Shown: in pieces, positions 33,501-44,200 of the stretch
Layout: each line of letters opens with the position of its first letter
Numbering within the stretch: the stretch's first letter is position 1
The notes under the pieces: generated by a model
What the model saw: only the letters and a program-made list of their open reading frames with translations
Database searches by the model: none
What the model was told of the DNA's origin: nothing
Assembly: GCA_022870705.1 (NCBI GenBank)
Contig: CP072107.1
Span: forward strand, 1,610,501-1,674,500
Source of the DNA: Oscillospiraceae bacterium CM
GTDB taxonomy: Bacteria; Bacillota; Clostridia; Oscillospirales; Oscillospiraceae
Reading direction: 5' to 3'
Length of the DNA: 64,000 bases
Program-made: the position numbers and the translations under genes

Positions 33501-35213
33501 ATGGGTTCAAACGATCAAGAGATAATGACACGAGACACACCGGAGCAGCCGGACGGCCCGGATAGGTCCGCGAAAAAGAAACTGAAAAAACGCTGGATTA
33601 TCATCATTGCGGCGGCCGTACTGGCTGTTGTTTTCATCGTTTTAGCCAGCCTTTCATCCTCCCGGAAATCACTGACAAGTGCCGCGTATACGCCGTATAC
33701 GGTCAAGCGCGGCGACATTACGGTGACGCTAAGCGGCAGCGGAACACTCCAGCCTGCCGACGCTTACACGCTCAACGCTCTCGTCTCCGGCGACGTTTTG
33801 TCGGCGCCGTTCGAGGAGGGTGACACCGTTCAAAAGGGCGATGTGCTTTATACGGTTGATAACGCCGACGTAGCTGCCGCCGTTCAGCAGGCGGAGAACA
33901 GCGTCGGCGACAATCAGCGCCAGTATAATAATGCTTTAAAGCTGCAAAGCGACCTGACACTGAAAGCGGGCGGCGCAGGTTCCGTGACGCAGCTGGCCGT
34001 TCAGCCCGGAGACACGGTCGCGGCGGGGCAGACCGTCGCCGTCATCCGTGACATGAACGTCATGTCCGTGACGGTGCAGTTCCAGAAAAGCGCGGCGGCC
34101 GGATTCTCCGTCGGCCAATCGGCGGACGTTTTTATCAACAACTTCTATGAAACGCTCCCCGGCGTCGTCTCCAAGGTCAGTTCTGTGGACATTGTGCTGC
34201 CGGGTAACATCATCGTCCGTAATGTCACGATCGATGTGAATAACCCTGGCGCCATTTCAACAGCAACGACGGCAAGCGCCACCATCGGCGGCACGACGAG
34301 TATCGTTGACGGGACGTTCACTTATAAATACGAGGGCAGCCTGAAAGCGCCGGCGAGCGCGACCGTCATGACCGTCAGCGCCCCGGAGGGCAGCCGTGTT
34401 GCAAAGGGGCAGACTGTCGTCGTCCTCCAGAGCAACGATGTCGATAATCAGGTTTCCGCGGCACACAGTGCGCTTGAAAACGCCCAAATCAATCTCAGCA
34501 CCCAGCAGCGAAAGCTTGAAAGCTACACCGTTACCTCTCCGATTGACGGAACGATTGTTGAAAAAATCGTCAAGCAGGGTGACACGCTAAAGGTTGGCGA
34601 GGGCGTCTGCACGGTTTACGACCTCTCTCATCTCTCACTAACGCTTAATGTCGACGAGCTTGATATCAAGTCTGTGCGGCCGGGACAGGCCGTCACACTG
34701 ACGGCGGATGCCGCGCCGGGCATGACGTTTAACGGTGTCGTCGTCACCGTCAACATCAAGGGGACGACGAAAAACGGCGTGACGTCCTATCCCGTCACGA
34801 TTCAGCTCGACGAGACAGACGCGCTGCTTCCCGGCATGAACGTTGATGCAAAAATCATCCTCGAGTCTCTCCATGACGTTTTGACCGTCCCTGTTGCCGC
34901 CGTCCTCCGGGACAATTTTGTCCTGCTCCAAACGGGAACAAAGGAGAAAACAGACGCCGGTATTCCCACCGGATTCACATCTACGCCCGTCACACTCGGC
35001 CCGTCCAGCGACACGGATATCGTGATTACCGGCGGCCTCAAGGAAGGTGACGTTATCGCCGTTATGGACAATACGCCGACGTCGTATGACACAAACCTTT
35101 TCGCCGGACGGGCGGAAAACCGTATAGACAACGCCAGCAACACATCGAGCGGCGCCCCCACGACAGACAGTGCCGCCGACAGCGGCGACACCCCCGCGGG
35201 TAATGCCGGATGA
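33501..35213 (+). CDS. MacA-like periplasmic adaptor-type (HlyD family) efflux subunit
   Basis: 570 residues. A charged cytoplasmic N-terminus (~1-30) precedes a single membrane helix (WIIIIAAAVLAVVFIVLASL). Then come biotinyl-lipoyl-like half-motifs (VSGDVLSAPFEEGDTVQKGD and VTSPIDGTIVEKIVKQGDTL), a helical segment with VSAAHSALENAQINL, and beta-barrel and membrane-proximal domains (LPGMNVDAKIIL). The C-terminus is Ser/Thr/Asp-rich. It would bridge the transporter to the outside. The region around residues 160-310 contains an apparent extra barrel insertion. Its stop overlaps the next start (ATGA). Confidence 0.9.
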   Translation: MGSNDQEIMTRDTPEQPDGPDRSAKKKLKKRWIIIIAAAVLAVVFIVLASLSSSRKSLTSAAYTPYTVKRGDITVTLSGSGTLQPADAYTLNALVSGDVLSAPFEEGDTVQKGDVLYTVDNADVAAAVQQAENSVGDNQRQYNNALKLQSDLTLKAGGAGSVTQLAVQPGDTVAAGQTVAVIRDMNVMSVTVQFQKSAAAGFSVGQSADVFINNFYETLPGVVSKVSSVDIVLPGNIIVRNVTIDVNNPGAISTATTASATIGGTTSIVDGTFTYKYEGSLKAPASATVMTVSAPEGSRVAKGQTVVVLQSNDVDNQVSAAHSALENAQINLSTQQRKLESYTVTSPIDGTIVEKIVKQGDTLKVGEGVCTVYDLSHLSLTLNVDELDIKSVRPGQAVTLTADAAPGMTFNGVVVTVNIKGTTKNGVTSYPVTIQLDETDALLPGMNVDAKIILESLHDVLTVPVAAVLRDNFVLLQTGTKEKTDAGIPTGFTSTPVTLGPSSDTDIVITGGLKEGDVIAVMDNTPTSYDTNLFAGRAENRIDNASNTSSGAPTTDSAADSGDTPAGNAG

Positions 35214-35923
35214 CGCCGCTCATTGAATTTCGGGACGTCCGGAAAACGTATGTCCTAGGCGGCAGCCCCGTCCGTGCTGTTGACGGTATCAGCATGGCCG
35301 TCTCGAAGGGCGAGTTCGTTGCCATTGTCGGCCAGTCTGGCTCCGGCAAAACAACGTGCATGAACATCATCGGCTGCCTTGACGTGCCGACGTCGGGCGC
35401 TTACCTGCTCGGCGGCAAAAATGTGGGCCAGATGGATGATAACGCCCTGGCAGACATCCGCAACAGGATGATCGGCTTCATCTTTCAGCAATATAATCTG
35501 CTGCCGAAGTTATCCGTGCTTGAAAACGTTGAGGTCCCGCTTTTATACGCCGGGCAGCCAAAAAAAATCCGGCGTGAGCGCGCCCTTGAGGCACTCGCGC
35601 GCGTCGGTTTGTCGGATAAGCTTGCCAACAGGCCAAATCAGCTCTCCGGCGGCCAGCAGCAGCGTGTTTCCATCGCGCGCGCCCTCGCGGGCGGCCCGTC
35701 CGTTATTCTGGCCGACGAGCCAACCGGCGCGCTCGACTCCAAGACGGGCCGAGACGTTCTATCCCTTTTAAAGGCCCTGCACCGCGAGGGCAACACCATC
35801 GTCCTCATCACGCATGACCCGTCCATTGCCGCTGAAGCCGGGCGTGTTATCCGCCTGTCCGACGGGCGCATTGTATCCGACGGGGCACCGGAGAAACAAA
35901 ACAGCGGAGGAGGCCCTGCATGA
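35210..35923 (+). CDS. MacB/LolD-type ABC transporter ATP-binding protein
   Basis: 237 residues. Walker A GQSGSGKTT, Q-loop FIFQQYNLLPKLSVLENVEVP, signature QLSGGQQQRVSIARAL, Walker B VILADEPTGALDSKTG, His switch LITHDP. This is the classic type VII exporter ATPase. ATGA overlaps on both sides make a tight three-gene operon. Confidence 0.95.
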   Translation: MTPLIEFRDVRKTYVLGGSPVRAVDGISMAVSKGEFVAIVGQSGSGKTTCMNIIGCLDVPTSGAYLLGGKNVGQMDDNALADIRNRMIGFIFQQYNLLPKLSVLENVEVPLLYAGQPKKIRRERALEALARVGLSDKLANRPNQLSGGQQQRVSIARALAGGPSVILADEPTGALDSKTGRDVLSLLKALHREGNTIVLITHDPSIAAEAGRVIRLSDGRIVSDGAPEKQNSGGGPA

Positions 35924-37113
35924 GAATTGTGCAGTCTTTTCAGCTGGCGCTGAAAACCATCGTCACAAGCAAAATGCGTTCTTTTTTGACGATGCTTGGC
36001 ATCATCATTGGCGTTTCCGGCGTGATGGTTATCGTCGGCATGGGCAACGGCATGCAAAATTATATGACAAACAGCTTTAAAAGCCTCGGGACGGATTTGC
36101 TGACCGTTACCATCACGGGGACGGCGACCTCTAAAACGGTCACGCCCGACGACATGTACACGCTTGTTGCGGAAAACACCGCCTACCTAAAAGATGTCTC
36201 CCCGATTGTTAAGGTTGTCGGTAGCGTTAAAATCGGCAGCAGCACGCTTGATAAGACAAGCGTCACAGGCGTCAGCGAATCTTACGCCGCGATGAAAATG
36301 TATGACATGAGCGGCGGACGATTTTTACAGTACGTTGATATCGCGAGGCGCGGCAACGTCTGCGTCGTTGGCAGCTATATCAATAAAATGTGGTATAACA
36401 GCGACGCTATCGGCAAAACGATTAGAATAAACGGCGTCACGCTGACGATTGTGGGCACCGTCACGGAGCAGTCTGAAAGTGAAGAAGGCGGGACGGACGA
36501 CGCCGTCTATATCCCCTATACGACGGCCGCGCGTTTATCGTCGACCGGGATGGTCAACGTCTATAACTTTCAGGTCGTTTCGGAGGACAATATTTCCAAA
36601 AGCAAGGAGATTATTGGCGACGCGCTCTTCCACGTCTATGGGACAAAGGATGCCTTTACGATCATCAGCCTCTCCGAGATGCTCAGCATCATGACAACAA
36701 TGCTGAACGTGCTGGTCTCGGTCCTTGCGGCGATTGCCGCCATATCCCTCGTCGTCGGCGGTATTGGTATTATGAACATCATGCTCGTCTCCGTCTCTGA
36801 GCGCACGCGTGAAATCGGCATCCGAAAAGCGCTGGGCGCCAAGCGCCGCCACATCCTGCAGCAGTTCGTCATTGAAGCGGCGACGCTCAGCGCCCTTGGC
36901 GGCCTTTTCGGCATTGGCTTCGGTTACCTTCTGTCGGCCTTGGCCACCGTCATCCTCAAAAGAGCGCTTGACCCGAATCTGGCCGTCGTCCCGTCATTTT
37001 CCGCGATTGTAATCGCCTTCGGCATATCAGCTGCCATCGGCATTCTCTTCGGCTATCTGCCTGCGAGAAAAGCCGCGCGCCTCAACCCAATTGACGCCCT
37101 GCGTTACGAATAA
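35920..37113 (+). CDS. MacB-type ABC transporter permease (MacB_PCD + FtsX domains)
   Basis: 397 residues: membrane helix near the N-terminus (FLTMLGIIIGVSGVMVIVGMG), an extracytoplasmic MacB_PCD domain (~45-265), and three C-terminal helices of the FtsX domain. The conserved VGGIGIMNIMLVSVSERTREIGIRKALG is intact. With the adaptor and ATPase it forms a mechanotransmitting exporter; in Gram-positives such systems export peptides, lipids or drugs. Substrate unknown. Confidence 0.94.
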   Translation: MRIVQSFQLALKTIVTSKMRSFLTMLGIIIGVSGVMVIVGMGNGMQNYMTNSFKSLGTDLLTVTITGTATSKTVTPDDMYTLVAENTAYLKDVSPIVKVVGSVKIGSSTLDKTSVTGVSESYAAMKMYDMSGGRFLQYVDIARRGNVCVVGSYINKMWYNSDAIGKTIRINGVTLTIVGTVTEQSESEEGGTDDAVYIPYTTAARLSSTGMVNVYNFQVVSEDNISKSKEIIGDALFHVYGTKDAFTIISLSEMLSIMTTMLNVLVSVLAAIAAISLVVGGIGIMNIMLVSVSERTREIGIRKALGAKRRHILQQFVIEAATLSALGGLFGIGFGYLLSALATVILKRALDPNLAVVPSFSAIVIAFGISAAIGILFGYLPARKAARLNPIDALRYE

Positions 37114-37127
37114 CTGAACCAAAATTC

Positions 37128-37151
37128 AAGGAGCGGCAAAAGCCGCTCCTT
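37128..37151 (+). terminator. Hairpin after the MacAB-like operon
   Basis: AAGGAGCGGC, AAAA loop, GCCGCTCCTT, 15 bp after the permease stop. The T-tract is weak; it may serve both converging genes. Confidence 0.65.
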
Positions 37152-37154
37152 ATG

Positions 37155-37796
37155 TTATGTTGTCGCTTTGACCGGGTGGCGCACCACGGTTTTCAGTTTT
37201 GCCGGGTCTGATTTGCGCGGATCACCGAGATAAATCTCATGGTGGCGGCGCGCGGCGGAGAAATCGGGTACAAGCGCATTTTCACGCATAAACACGTTCA
37301 TTTTCTCCACCGTCTCCGGCTCTGTGGCGTAGGGCCCGACATGGAGGCATTGAACGCACAGGCCCTCTTCAAATGTCTCCAGCCGTGCTTTTGACGCGTC
37401 AAGGCCCGGCTTTTTCTTATGGACTTCCGAAACGGCCCACTCCAAAACACCCGACGTCACAAAGTCTGGTTGCCGAATCACCGCCGTCCAGATAAAATGC
37501 GCATTGCCGCCGAAACGAAACAGCCCACCGTCGTCATATGCCCAGAAACCTTCCAGCGGCGGGACAACATAGTCGACGTATCCCTTTAGTTCCCGTCCGC
37601 CCATTTTGCTCATTTTGATCGTGTAGGCCAGCGCGTACAAAAGCGAAACAGCCTCGGCAAATTCGCCGTCCGGCATGTTGGGGTCGCCTTTCCCGTCGAC
37701 CATGAGAAAGGTCATCTCGGGAACAAGGATTTTTGAGGGCTTCGCCCTGGGCTGGTAGAGCTCCTTAAACGCTTTTTTGTAATCAATCTTGTCCAT
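37155..37796 (-). CDS. GyrI-like small-molecule-binding domain protein
   Basis: 213 residues from ATG 37796, with AAAGGG 9 bases upstream. The sequence begins KIDYKKAFKELYQPRAKPS and continues VPEMTFLMVDGKGDPN, typical of stand-alone GyrI-like proteins, whose fold is a duplicated SH2-like motif. Conserved aromatic and acidic residues of the pocket appear in EGFWAYDDGG and LCVQCLHVGPYATEPETV. Such proteins bind or hydrolyse lipophilic small molecules. It lies 61 bp downstream of the WYL regulator and may be its target. Confidence 0.88.
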   Translation of the reverse strand: MDKIDYKKAFKELYQPRAKPSKILVPEMTFLMVDGKGDPNMPDGEFAEAVSLLYALAYTIKMSKMGGRELKGYVDYVVPPLEGFWAYDDGGLFRFGGNAHFIWTAVIRQPDFVTSGVLEWAVSEVHKKKPGLDASKARLETFEEGLCVQCLHVGPYATEPETVEKMNVFMRENALVPDFSAARRHHEIYLGDPRKSDPAKLKTVVRHPVKATT

Positions 37797-37857
37797 ACGC
37801 TGCATCCCTTTCTGTGTTTATCAGATACGGTCAGCATACCACGATTTGTTGACAGCG

Positions 37858-38772
37858 TTATGTCATATTTTCTTCATATCTGCGGTACATAAATTCAAGC
37901 TCCGCCTTTATTTTCGCCCGGAGCACCGGCGGCTCCAGCACATCAATACACGACCCATACGAGAGCAGATACGACACGAGCCAGTCGCCGTCCGGCATCA
38001 GTGATTCGACAATGAGGCCGTTCTCCCCATCCGGCTTTATGGCACCGTGCGGGAACTCGTCAAAAATGCGGAAGGACACGGCATCATCCGCCCGAAGGCG
38101 GACAAGAATTTTTACATTTTGCGCAAGCATCGTTTCTGGTAACGCCCGTTCGGGCACCTCTCTATCAAATGTTTCATCCGACACCGTGAGTTCTTCTATG
38201 CGCGAGAGCTTGAAAAAGCGCGGTGCGCGGCGTTTCCTGCACCAGGCAAACAAATACCATGCCTGACCACGAAATACAAGCTTCAAGGGCTCTGCAACGC
38301 GCCGAGACGCGTACGCCTGCCCACCGTGATAGGTGAAGCTGAGAACGCGCCGTTCCAAAATGGCGCTTTTAATCAGGGCGAAATCGTCCTTGGCGATTTG
38401 ACCCCAGCCCCAACCAGAAAAATCGACTTCGATCCAGTTTGCCGCCCGGCTGCCGAACAACGCCGAAAGCTTTTCTATGACAACACCCTCATGTCGGTTT
38501 GCTGCCGAGAGTGCCGCGAGCGCCGAAAGCACTTGTTCCTTCTCCTGTGCCGTCAGCACTGTCTTATCTAGTATAAAATCCGGCATCAGGCTGATCCCAC
38601 CGTTTCGGCCTTTTTGCATATAAACGGGAATCCCCGCAGCGGAGAGTTCCTCAACATCACGATAAATCGTCCGGACGGAGACCTCAAAGCGTTCCGCGAG
38701 CGCCCGCGCGGTAACGTTTTGACGCTCTAATAGTAAATACGTTATTTCAAACAATCGGCTCATACGCATCAT
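37858..38772 (-). CDS. YafY-family transcriptional regulator (HTH_11 + WYL)
   Basis: 304 residues. Winged helix-turn-helix at ~4-60 (VTARALAERFEVSVRTIYRDVEELSAAGIPVY). WYL domain at ~140-210 (LSFTYHGGQAYASRRVAEPL...WYLFAWC) and a C-terminal WCX extension. Start codons cluster at 38772, 38769 and 38763 and cannot be told apart; no strong ribosome binding site is seen. WYL domains bind nucleic acids or ligands. It begins 13 bp after the acetyltransferase, so the three genes 39291-37155 are one transcription unit. Confidence 0.9.
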   Translation of the reverse strand: MMRMSRLFEITYLLLERQNVTARALAERFEVSVRTIYRDVEELSAAGIPVYMQKGRNGGISLMPDFILDKTVLTAQEKEQVLSALAALSAANRHEGVVIEKLSALFGSRAANWIEVDFSGWGWGQIAKDDFALIKSAILERRVLSFTYHGGQAYASRRVAEPLKLVFRGQAWYLFAWCRKRRAPRFFKLSRIEELTVSDETFDREVPERALPETMLAQNVKILVRLRADDAVSFRIFDEFPHGAIKPDGENGLIVESLMPDGDWLVSYLLSYGSCIDVLEPPVLRAKIKAELEFMYRRYEENMT

Positions 38773-38784
38773 TTCGTACCGTCT

Positions 38785-39291
38785 TTATTCTCTGATGCGC
38801 GCATAGACGCACGAGTCGCCGAGGCGCCCGTTTTTATAAACGCTGTTTTTCAAAATACCCTCCAACGCAAAACCAGCCTTTTCGAGCACACGGCGAGAAC
38901 CTGTATTCCACGCGAACGGTTCGGCAAAGATGCGTATAATATCCATGTTTTCAAACGCCGTTTGACACAGCTCACAAACGGCGCGCGTCATGATGCCCTG
39001 CCCCCAGAATGGTTCGCCAAGCCAGTAGCCGAGCTCGGCGGATTTCCGGTAGACGTCATCCTTTTTCAAAACGCCGATGCTGCCGACGGCCATACCGCCG
39101 ACATCAATGGCAAGGATGCGCGTCACCGCAGGGTCATTTCGACGGCAGCTGGTGATAAAATCATGGGCGGCCGCCGCCGTATAGGGGCTTGGGAAAAAAT
39201 CACGCAGGTTCACAGCAATTCTCGGGTTGTCGGCGTAAAAAACGAGGCTGTCGGCATCGTCAAAACGCCAGTCACGCAGGATAAAATCCAT
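38785..39291 (-). CDS. GNAT-family N-acetyltransferase (RimJ/RimL-like)
   Basis: 168 residues. The acetyl-CoA-binding signature appears as LGYWLGEPFWGQGIMTRAV, followed by FAEPFAWNTGSRRVLEKAGF, which is typical of RimJ/RimL-type enzymes and relatives that acetylate protein N-termini or small molecules. Substrate cannot be told from sequence. First gene of a three-gene unit. Confidence 0.92.
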   Translation of the reverse strand: MDFILRDWRFDDADSLVFYADNPRIAVNLRDFFPSPYTAAAAHDFITSCRRNDPAVTRILAIDVGGMAVGSIGVLKKDDVYRKSAELGYWLGEPFWGQGIMTRAVCELCQTAFENMDIIRIFAEPFAWNTGSRRVLEKAGFALEGILKNSVYKNGRLGDSCVYARIRE

Positions 39292-39371
39292 CAGCTCTCT
39301 CCCTTCGATCGCCGGTTTTCAAAGCGGCTAATTTTGAATACGGTTGCATTGAGACGGTTGCTATAACAACC

Positions 39372-39400
39372 ATTATAAGCGAAAAAGCGTTGCTTGGCAG
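39372..39400 (-). promoter_or_regulatory. Probable promoter of the acetyltransferase operon, within a hairpin
   Basis: Minus strand: CTGCCA (39400-39395), 17 bp, TATAAT (39377-39372). The two arms of an inverted repeat, GCGAAAAAGC (39379-39388) and GCTTTTTCGC (39402-39411), flank the -35 box. On the plus strand the same repeat is followed by six T and would act as a terminator. A small repeat GGTTG...CAACC (39356-39371) lies just after the -10 box. Confidence 0.45.
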
Positions 39401-39557
39401 GGCTTTTTCGCTTTTTTATGAATTTTTTCGCCTTTTTTGCTTTTTTTCTGTGAATTATCGAGCTGCTTACCACTTTTACTCTTCAGAGAACTGAAAAAAT
39501 GCCGAAAAACATAACAGTTGAATGTCTTGAAAAATCTGCTTGATTGGGAGAAGACAG

Positions 39558-40349
39558 ATGAATATATTCCTGCTCCTTGGTCTTTTGATCGGCTTCGGCG
39601 GTGTGATTTATGGTTATATCGGCGATGAAGGCGTTTTATCGGCGCTTTTGAAGCCGACAGCGGCCAGCATCGTTTTCGGCGGCACAATCGGTTTTGTCCT
39701 GCTGTCTTTTCCGCTGACCTTTCTCAAGCAGTTGCCGAAAGCTTTGAAAATGATTTTATTTCGGAAAAAAAAGAATTATGCAGAGATTATCGACCTGCTT
39801 TATAGCCTTGCCAATGTCGCGCGGCGCGACGGCATTCTCGCCATGGAGGCCGAAGCGGAAAAAGTTAATGACCCGTTTATTAAAAAGGGCCTTTTATATG
39901 TTGCCGACGGCGTGGAGCCAGACTTTTTGAAGGAAGTCCTCGAAAACGAGATTGAGGCGAAAACACGTGAATTCGAACAGGCAGCCAAAGTGATGGAGGG
40001 TGCCGGTGGCGTCTCCCCGGCTATGGGCGTGCTCGGCACCGTTATGGGCATGGTCAGCATTCTGCGTGAAATGGGTGCCGACATGGAGGAGCTCGGGCAT
40101 AAAATCGCCACGGCCTTCATCGCCACGATGTATGGTGTCGGCGCGGCAAACCTTCTATGGCTGCCGCTTGGGGCGCATATCAACAACTGCGCCGACGAGG
40201 ACGCGGCGTACATGGGTCTTATTGTCACAGGTCTTCTCAGCATTCTTGAAGGCGAATACCCGGCGAGGATGCGCGACAATCTGATCGCATCGATCGGGGG
40301 ACTTGAAGAAGGCAAGGGCAAATCAAAGCCACAGGACAAAAGTGCCTGA
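39558..40349 (+). CDS. motA: MotA-like proton/sodium channel protein
   Basis: 263 residues from ATG 39558 with GGGAGAAG upstream; a start at 39540 lacks support. Four membrane helices, with a cytoplasmic loop between the second and third (KKNYAEIIDLLYSLANVARRDG). The ExbB/TolQ-MotA signature GGVSPAMGVLGTVMGMVSILREMG is intact. With MotB it should form a stator-type ion channel. No flagellar gene is in the window; the neighbour on the other side is the type IV pilus locus. Confidence 0.92.
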   Translation: MNIFLLLGLLIGFGGVIYGYIGDEGVLSALLKPTAASIVFGGTIGFVLLSFPLTFLKQLPKALKMILFRKKKNYAEIIDLLYSLANVARRDGILAMEAEAEKVNDPFIKKGLLYVADGVEPDFLKEVLENEIEAKTREFEQAAKVMEGAGGVSPAMGVLGTVMGMVSILREMGADMEELGHKIATAFIATMYGVGAANLLWLPLGAHINNCADEDAAYMGLIVTGLLSILEGEYPARMRDNLIASIGGLEEGKGKSKPQDKSA

Positions 40350-40372
40350 CAGCCAAATGACGGGGGCAAGAA

Positions 40373-41146
40373 ATGGCTAGAAACAACAATAAGCCCAAAA
40401 AGGATAATTCAGAGCGCTGGCTTGTCACATATGCTGACCTGATGAATTTGCTGCTGATTTTATTCATCATCCTGTTCGCCGCCAGCCAGATTGACAAGGC
40501 TAAGGCGGCTAAGGTCGCCCAATCCGTCCGCAGCGGCTTCGGATATCAGGAAAGTGGTGCTGACGCTTCAGCCAGTGACGGCTCTGCAGCATCTTCCCCC
40601 GGCAGCGACCAGTATTGGTCACCGGAAGGAATTGCTTATCAGCAGTTTTATGAGGATGTTATTAAGCTGATCCAGGAAAACAACCTCACCGATATGGTCG
40701 ACGTTACGATGGACGACAGGGGCGTTGTCATATCCTTTAAAGACAATGTTCTTTATCCGAGCGGTCAAGCCAACCTGAGCGCCAAGTCGCTAGCGCTCAT
40801 CGATAATATTGGCTCACTGCTCAATCATCTGACATATTCCTTTATCCTCGTCGAGGGCCACACCGACACCGACCCGATCCACACGGCGGAATACATCGAC
40901 AACATGGATCTCAGCACCCAGCGTGCCACCAACGTTTGGCGGGAGCTGATTAAAATGGGGATATCGCCGACAAATACAGCGGCCATCGGCTACGGTGAAT
41001 ACAGGCCGATTGCCCCGAACGATACGGCAGCAAACAAGGCAAAAAACAGACGCGTCGTCATCACCATCCTCCGCAAAGAGGTTGCCGCATCTGACCAGAC
41101 CGCTCTAGAAAACAGTAACGCCGCAACCCAGTCAGCCGCTTCGTAA
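40373..41146 (+). CDS. motB: MotB-like stator protein with OmpA-type peptidoglycan-binding domain
   Basis: 257 residues. N-terminal plug and a single membrane helix (~20-42) begin with YADLMNLLLILFIILFAA, where the Asp is the conserved ion-binding position. The OmpA/MotB domain (~115-240) has VEGHTDTDPI, STQRATNVWRELI, GYGEYRPIAPNDT and KAKNRRVVITI. It anchors the channel to the wall. 23 bp separate it from motA. Confidence 0.93.
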   Translation: MARNNNKPKKDNSERWLVTYADLMNLLLILFIILFAASQIDKAKAAKVAQSVRSGFGYQESGADASASDGSAASSPGSDQYWSPEGIAYQQFYEDVIKLIQENNLTDMVDVTMDDRGVVISFKDNVLYPSGQANLSAKSLALIDNIGSLLNHLTYSFILVEGHTDTDPIHTAEYIDNMDLSTQRATNVWRELIKMGISPTNTAAIGYGEYRPIAPNDTAANKAKNRRVVITILRKEVAASDQTALENSNAATQSAAS

Positions 41147-41170
41147 CGCTATTTTCACAATCCTAATAAC

Positions 41171-41206
41171 AAAAGCGCCATGAGAGATCATCTCACGGCG
41201 CTTTTT
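41171..41206 (+). terminator. Bidirectional terminator between motAB and the pilus operon
   Basis: AAAAGCGCC, imperfect inner stem, GGCGCTTTTT. On the minus strand the stem is also followed by TTTT, so it can end both converging operons. Confidence 0.8.
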
Positions 41207-41216
41207 CTGCTGATCG

Positions 41217-44200
41217 TTACGACAGCTCGAACAGCTGCTGTTTTTTGATATCGATATAATCGCTGCTGGCCAGCGCTTCCCCGCCGATCGTTGTGGTTAC
41301 TTTCACGTAGATTCGAACGGAATAGACGTTATCGTCCGTCAGAACATTGTAAACACTGTCGGGTATGAAGAATTTATAGACAAAGCCGCCCTTGATTGAT
41401 GTCACGTTTGCGCCGTTGGCGTAATACGTTGTGACGCCGGTAATTGCGCGGACTTTTTGCGTTTTATCGACATCGGGGTCAATCGTGCCGGTGTTGTCAG
41501 CAATGAAATACTGCACGGTGATCGTTTTGTTAGCGGTGTTGTTCGGGTCCGTAATTCTGTAGTAGAGGGCGCGCACCTCGTCTGATGCGCTGAGCTGGCC
41601 TTGCACCACAGTGGAATCCGCCCCACTTGGTTTGCCCTCATCAACGAGGACGGTGACAGCGGTCAAATCGCTTGTCCCGTTGGCATCCTTTTTGAAACTG
41701 ACGGTTGGCTTCTGAGACGCCGAACGGTACGCCGCAATCATGGTGTTGACAAAGAGCTTGGCTTCGTTGACGTACTGTGGGCCGATGTTGGAGCCTGTAT
41801 AAAGGCTTGAATCGGACGAGTGCCCGACGCCGGAGTAAGTGACATTGCCTTTGTTATAGATATAATAGGCGTTGGCGCAGTCATTCGGCACATCGTCATA
41901 ATAATAATTTGAATCGTTTGTCGTACCGGACGACAGGCAATACCACACCACGATATCATCGGTGTTCATGTTGATCTGAAAATACTGCTCATGCGTATTG
42001 CCGATTTGCATATAAGACCCGCCGGAGGACGTGATACTGGTGTCGGTACCGCCGAAGGTCAGCGTGTTGACGTTATATGGATATGTCGTAATCTGACCTT
42101 GGTTGACCTGCGAAACTTTTGTCGTTTCACGGGTTGAATAGGTGTTTTTCGTATAGTTATATGTATTGCCGCTGCCTGCAAAGCGGATGATCGCATAGTT
42201 CGTGTATCCCTGAAATTCCGGGACGGTTGTTGACCGGCCGCTTTTCGGTGTGAAGGCAACGCTTCTGTTAGCGGCAAGCACGGTTGTGATATCCGCCCAA
42301 GGCATCGAGGATGACACATCAACAATGCTCTTAAGCGTTGAATTCGTGACGCCGTAGCGGTCAAGACCGACCGCGTCGCGGATGACGGTGTTAAAATAAT
42401 AGCCCCAGTCGGTGATGCCGTTGGGCAGCGTTGAGAGTGTATAGGGATTGTCGGGGTCCACACTGTAGAGCGTTGTCTGCGGATAGGGTGCGCCGGTTGC
42501 CGGGTACCACGTTGCCCCGCTCAGGGTATACGTGTTTGTGCTCGGGTCATAAGAGCCGATAACGGTATAGGAATCCGGCGCGGCGTCATTAAACAGGCAC
42601 ATCATAATTTTGGAATACGATGTTTCTGTCATATTCTGATAGCTACTCCACGGTCTGTTGCCGTTGGAATAGGCATATGTCAGGTCGGAGCATGTGTATT
42701 TAACGCCGCTTGCAAATTTTGTAAAATTACCCGTCACAGAGGCATTCATGCGGTCTGTGTAATAGCCGGTGCCGTACCAGCCGCTGGTATCACTGCAATA
42801 GACATAGATGACGGGTGCTGTGCCGGTTGTGTTTTTAAAGTTATTGTAACTGGTTGGATTTGCGATAGCGGAATAGCTGGAGCCGGATAGAAGATAGATG
42901 TTATTATTGACGCGGGCGTTATAGTAGTCCTGCTCGTTTGCGGACGTGACGTTGGACGACATCATCACGACGTATGTTGGGCTATATTGCCGGATGTTGG
43001 ACGGTGCCGTCGCGGACTGATCGCCGTACCAAAAGATATTGCCGTTGATGCTTTTGTATTCATGCGTTGATGTATTCCATAAAACGTCCGTTGCGTTCAA
43101 CGTTTTCGTTGTGGGATTGGCGGAGATGGCCATCGGGTAGTTTGACGACGGTACCTGCGTGAGGGACGTTGTGTCATGCGTGAACAGGACGCTTTTCCCG
43201 CTTGAAATAAAGTCGACAATTGCTGAAGCGCTGTTCGACCCGATACCGTTATAACAGTCATTGAAGCCGATGACCAGCATATCATAGTCATTTAAAAAGC
43301 CAAGAATGGTGTCCGCGCTGCCCTTGGCCTCGAGTGTGTTTGTTTCAATAGTTGTGATATTGACGGCGAAATCATCAAGGTCGGCGATAAGCTTGCCATA
43401 AATCCCGGTATAGTAGCTGCCGTCCTCACCGCGCAGCTGCGGGTTCGTGCCGGAGGGGTTGACTGTAAGCTGCTGCTGCAGGTTCAGCTTCGACCCCGTC
43501 GTCCCCGCCTGCATAATCTGCAGCACTTTTACGGTTTGTTTGCTGCTGCCGGCTGCTATCCGCGTAAAGCCCTGCTGGGAGGCGTGAATCTGATCGGCAC
43601 CGTTTTTGACAACCTCCAGCTTCCAGGGGATTATACCGACCGTACCGGTTGACATCTGGCGCGTAACACTGTAGGAGACGTTTGCCGACAGGGCGTAATA
43701 CTCGTTGCCGCTTTCATCCGTCAGCGGGAGGATGAGGGCGGCGTCCGCCTGGCGGTGCACCTCAATATCACCGAGCTCTTCATTGGCGGCAAATCGGCCG
43801 TCTGCATTGAGGTCCATAAACAAGCGGCAGTCATACGTCGTTGTCACGGGCGTTGAATCGGTAATGTTATTGATTGTAAAGTCGTATCGGAGGTAGTAAT
43901 AGCCATCATTCGGGTTGGGCGTCATTGTCTCTGTGCCGGTATAGTCAATCGGTTTCGTCGTTAGTGTGATAGACGGCTTGGAGACGTTTAAGTACTTGAT
44001 GACGGTAGAGGTGTTATTGGCCGCGTCATCCTGTTTTAACACGTTGGCAAAGGCCCCGTAGACGCCTGATACGGCCTGATACATGTAGGAACTGTTGTCA
44101 ACCTTGGCTGTATTGATAGCACCATTTGAGACAAAGCCGTTTGCGAGAATAAGAGGATAGCCTGCCTGCGCATATTTTTGCAGCGCCGTCACAGCTGTAC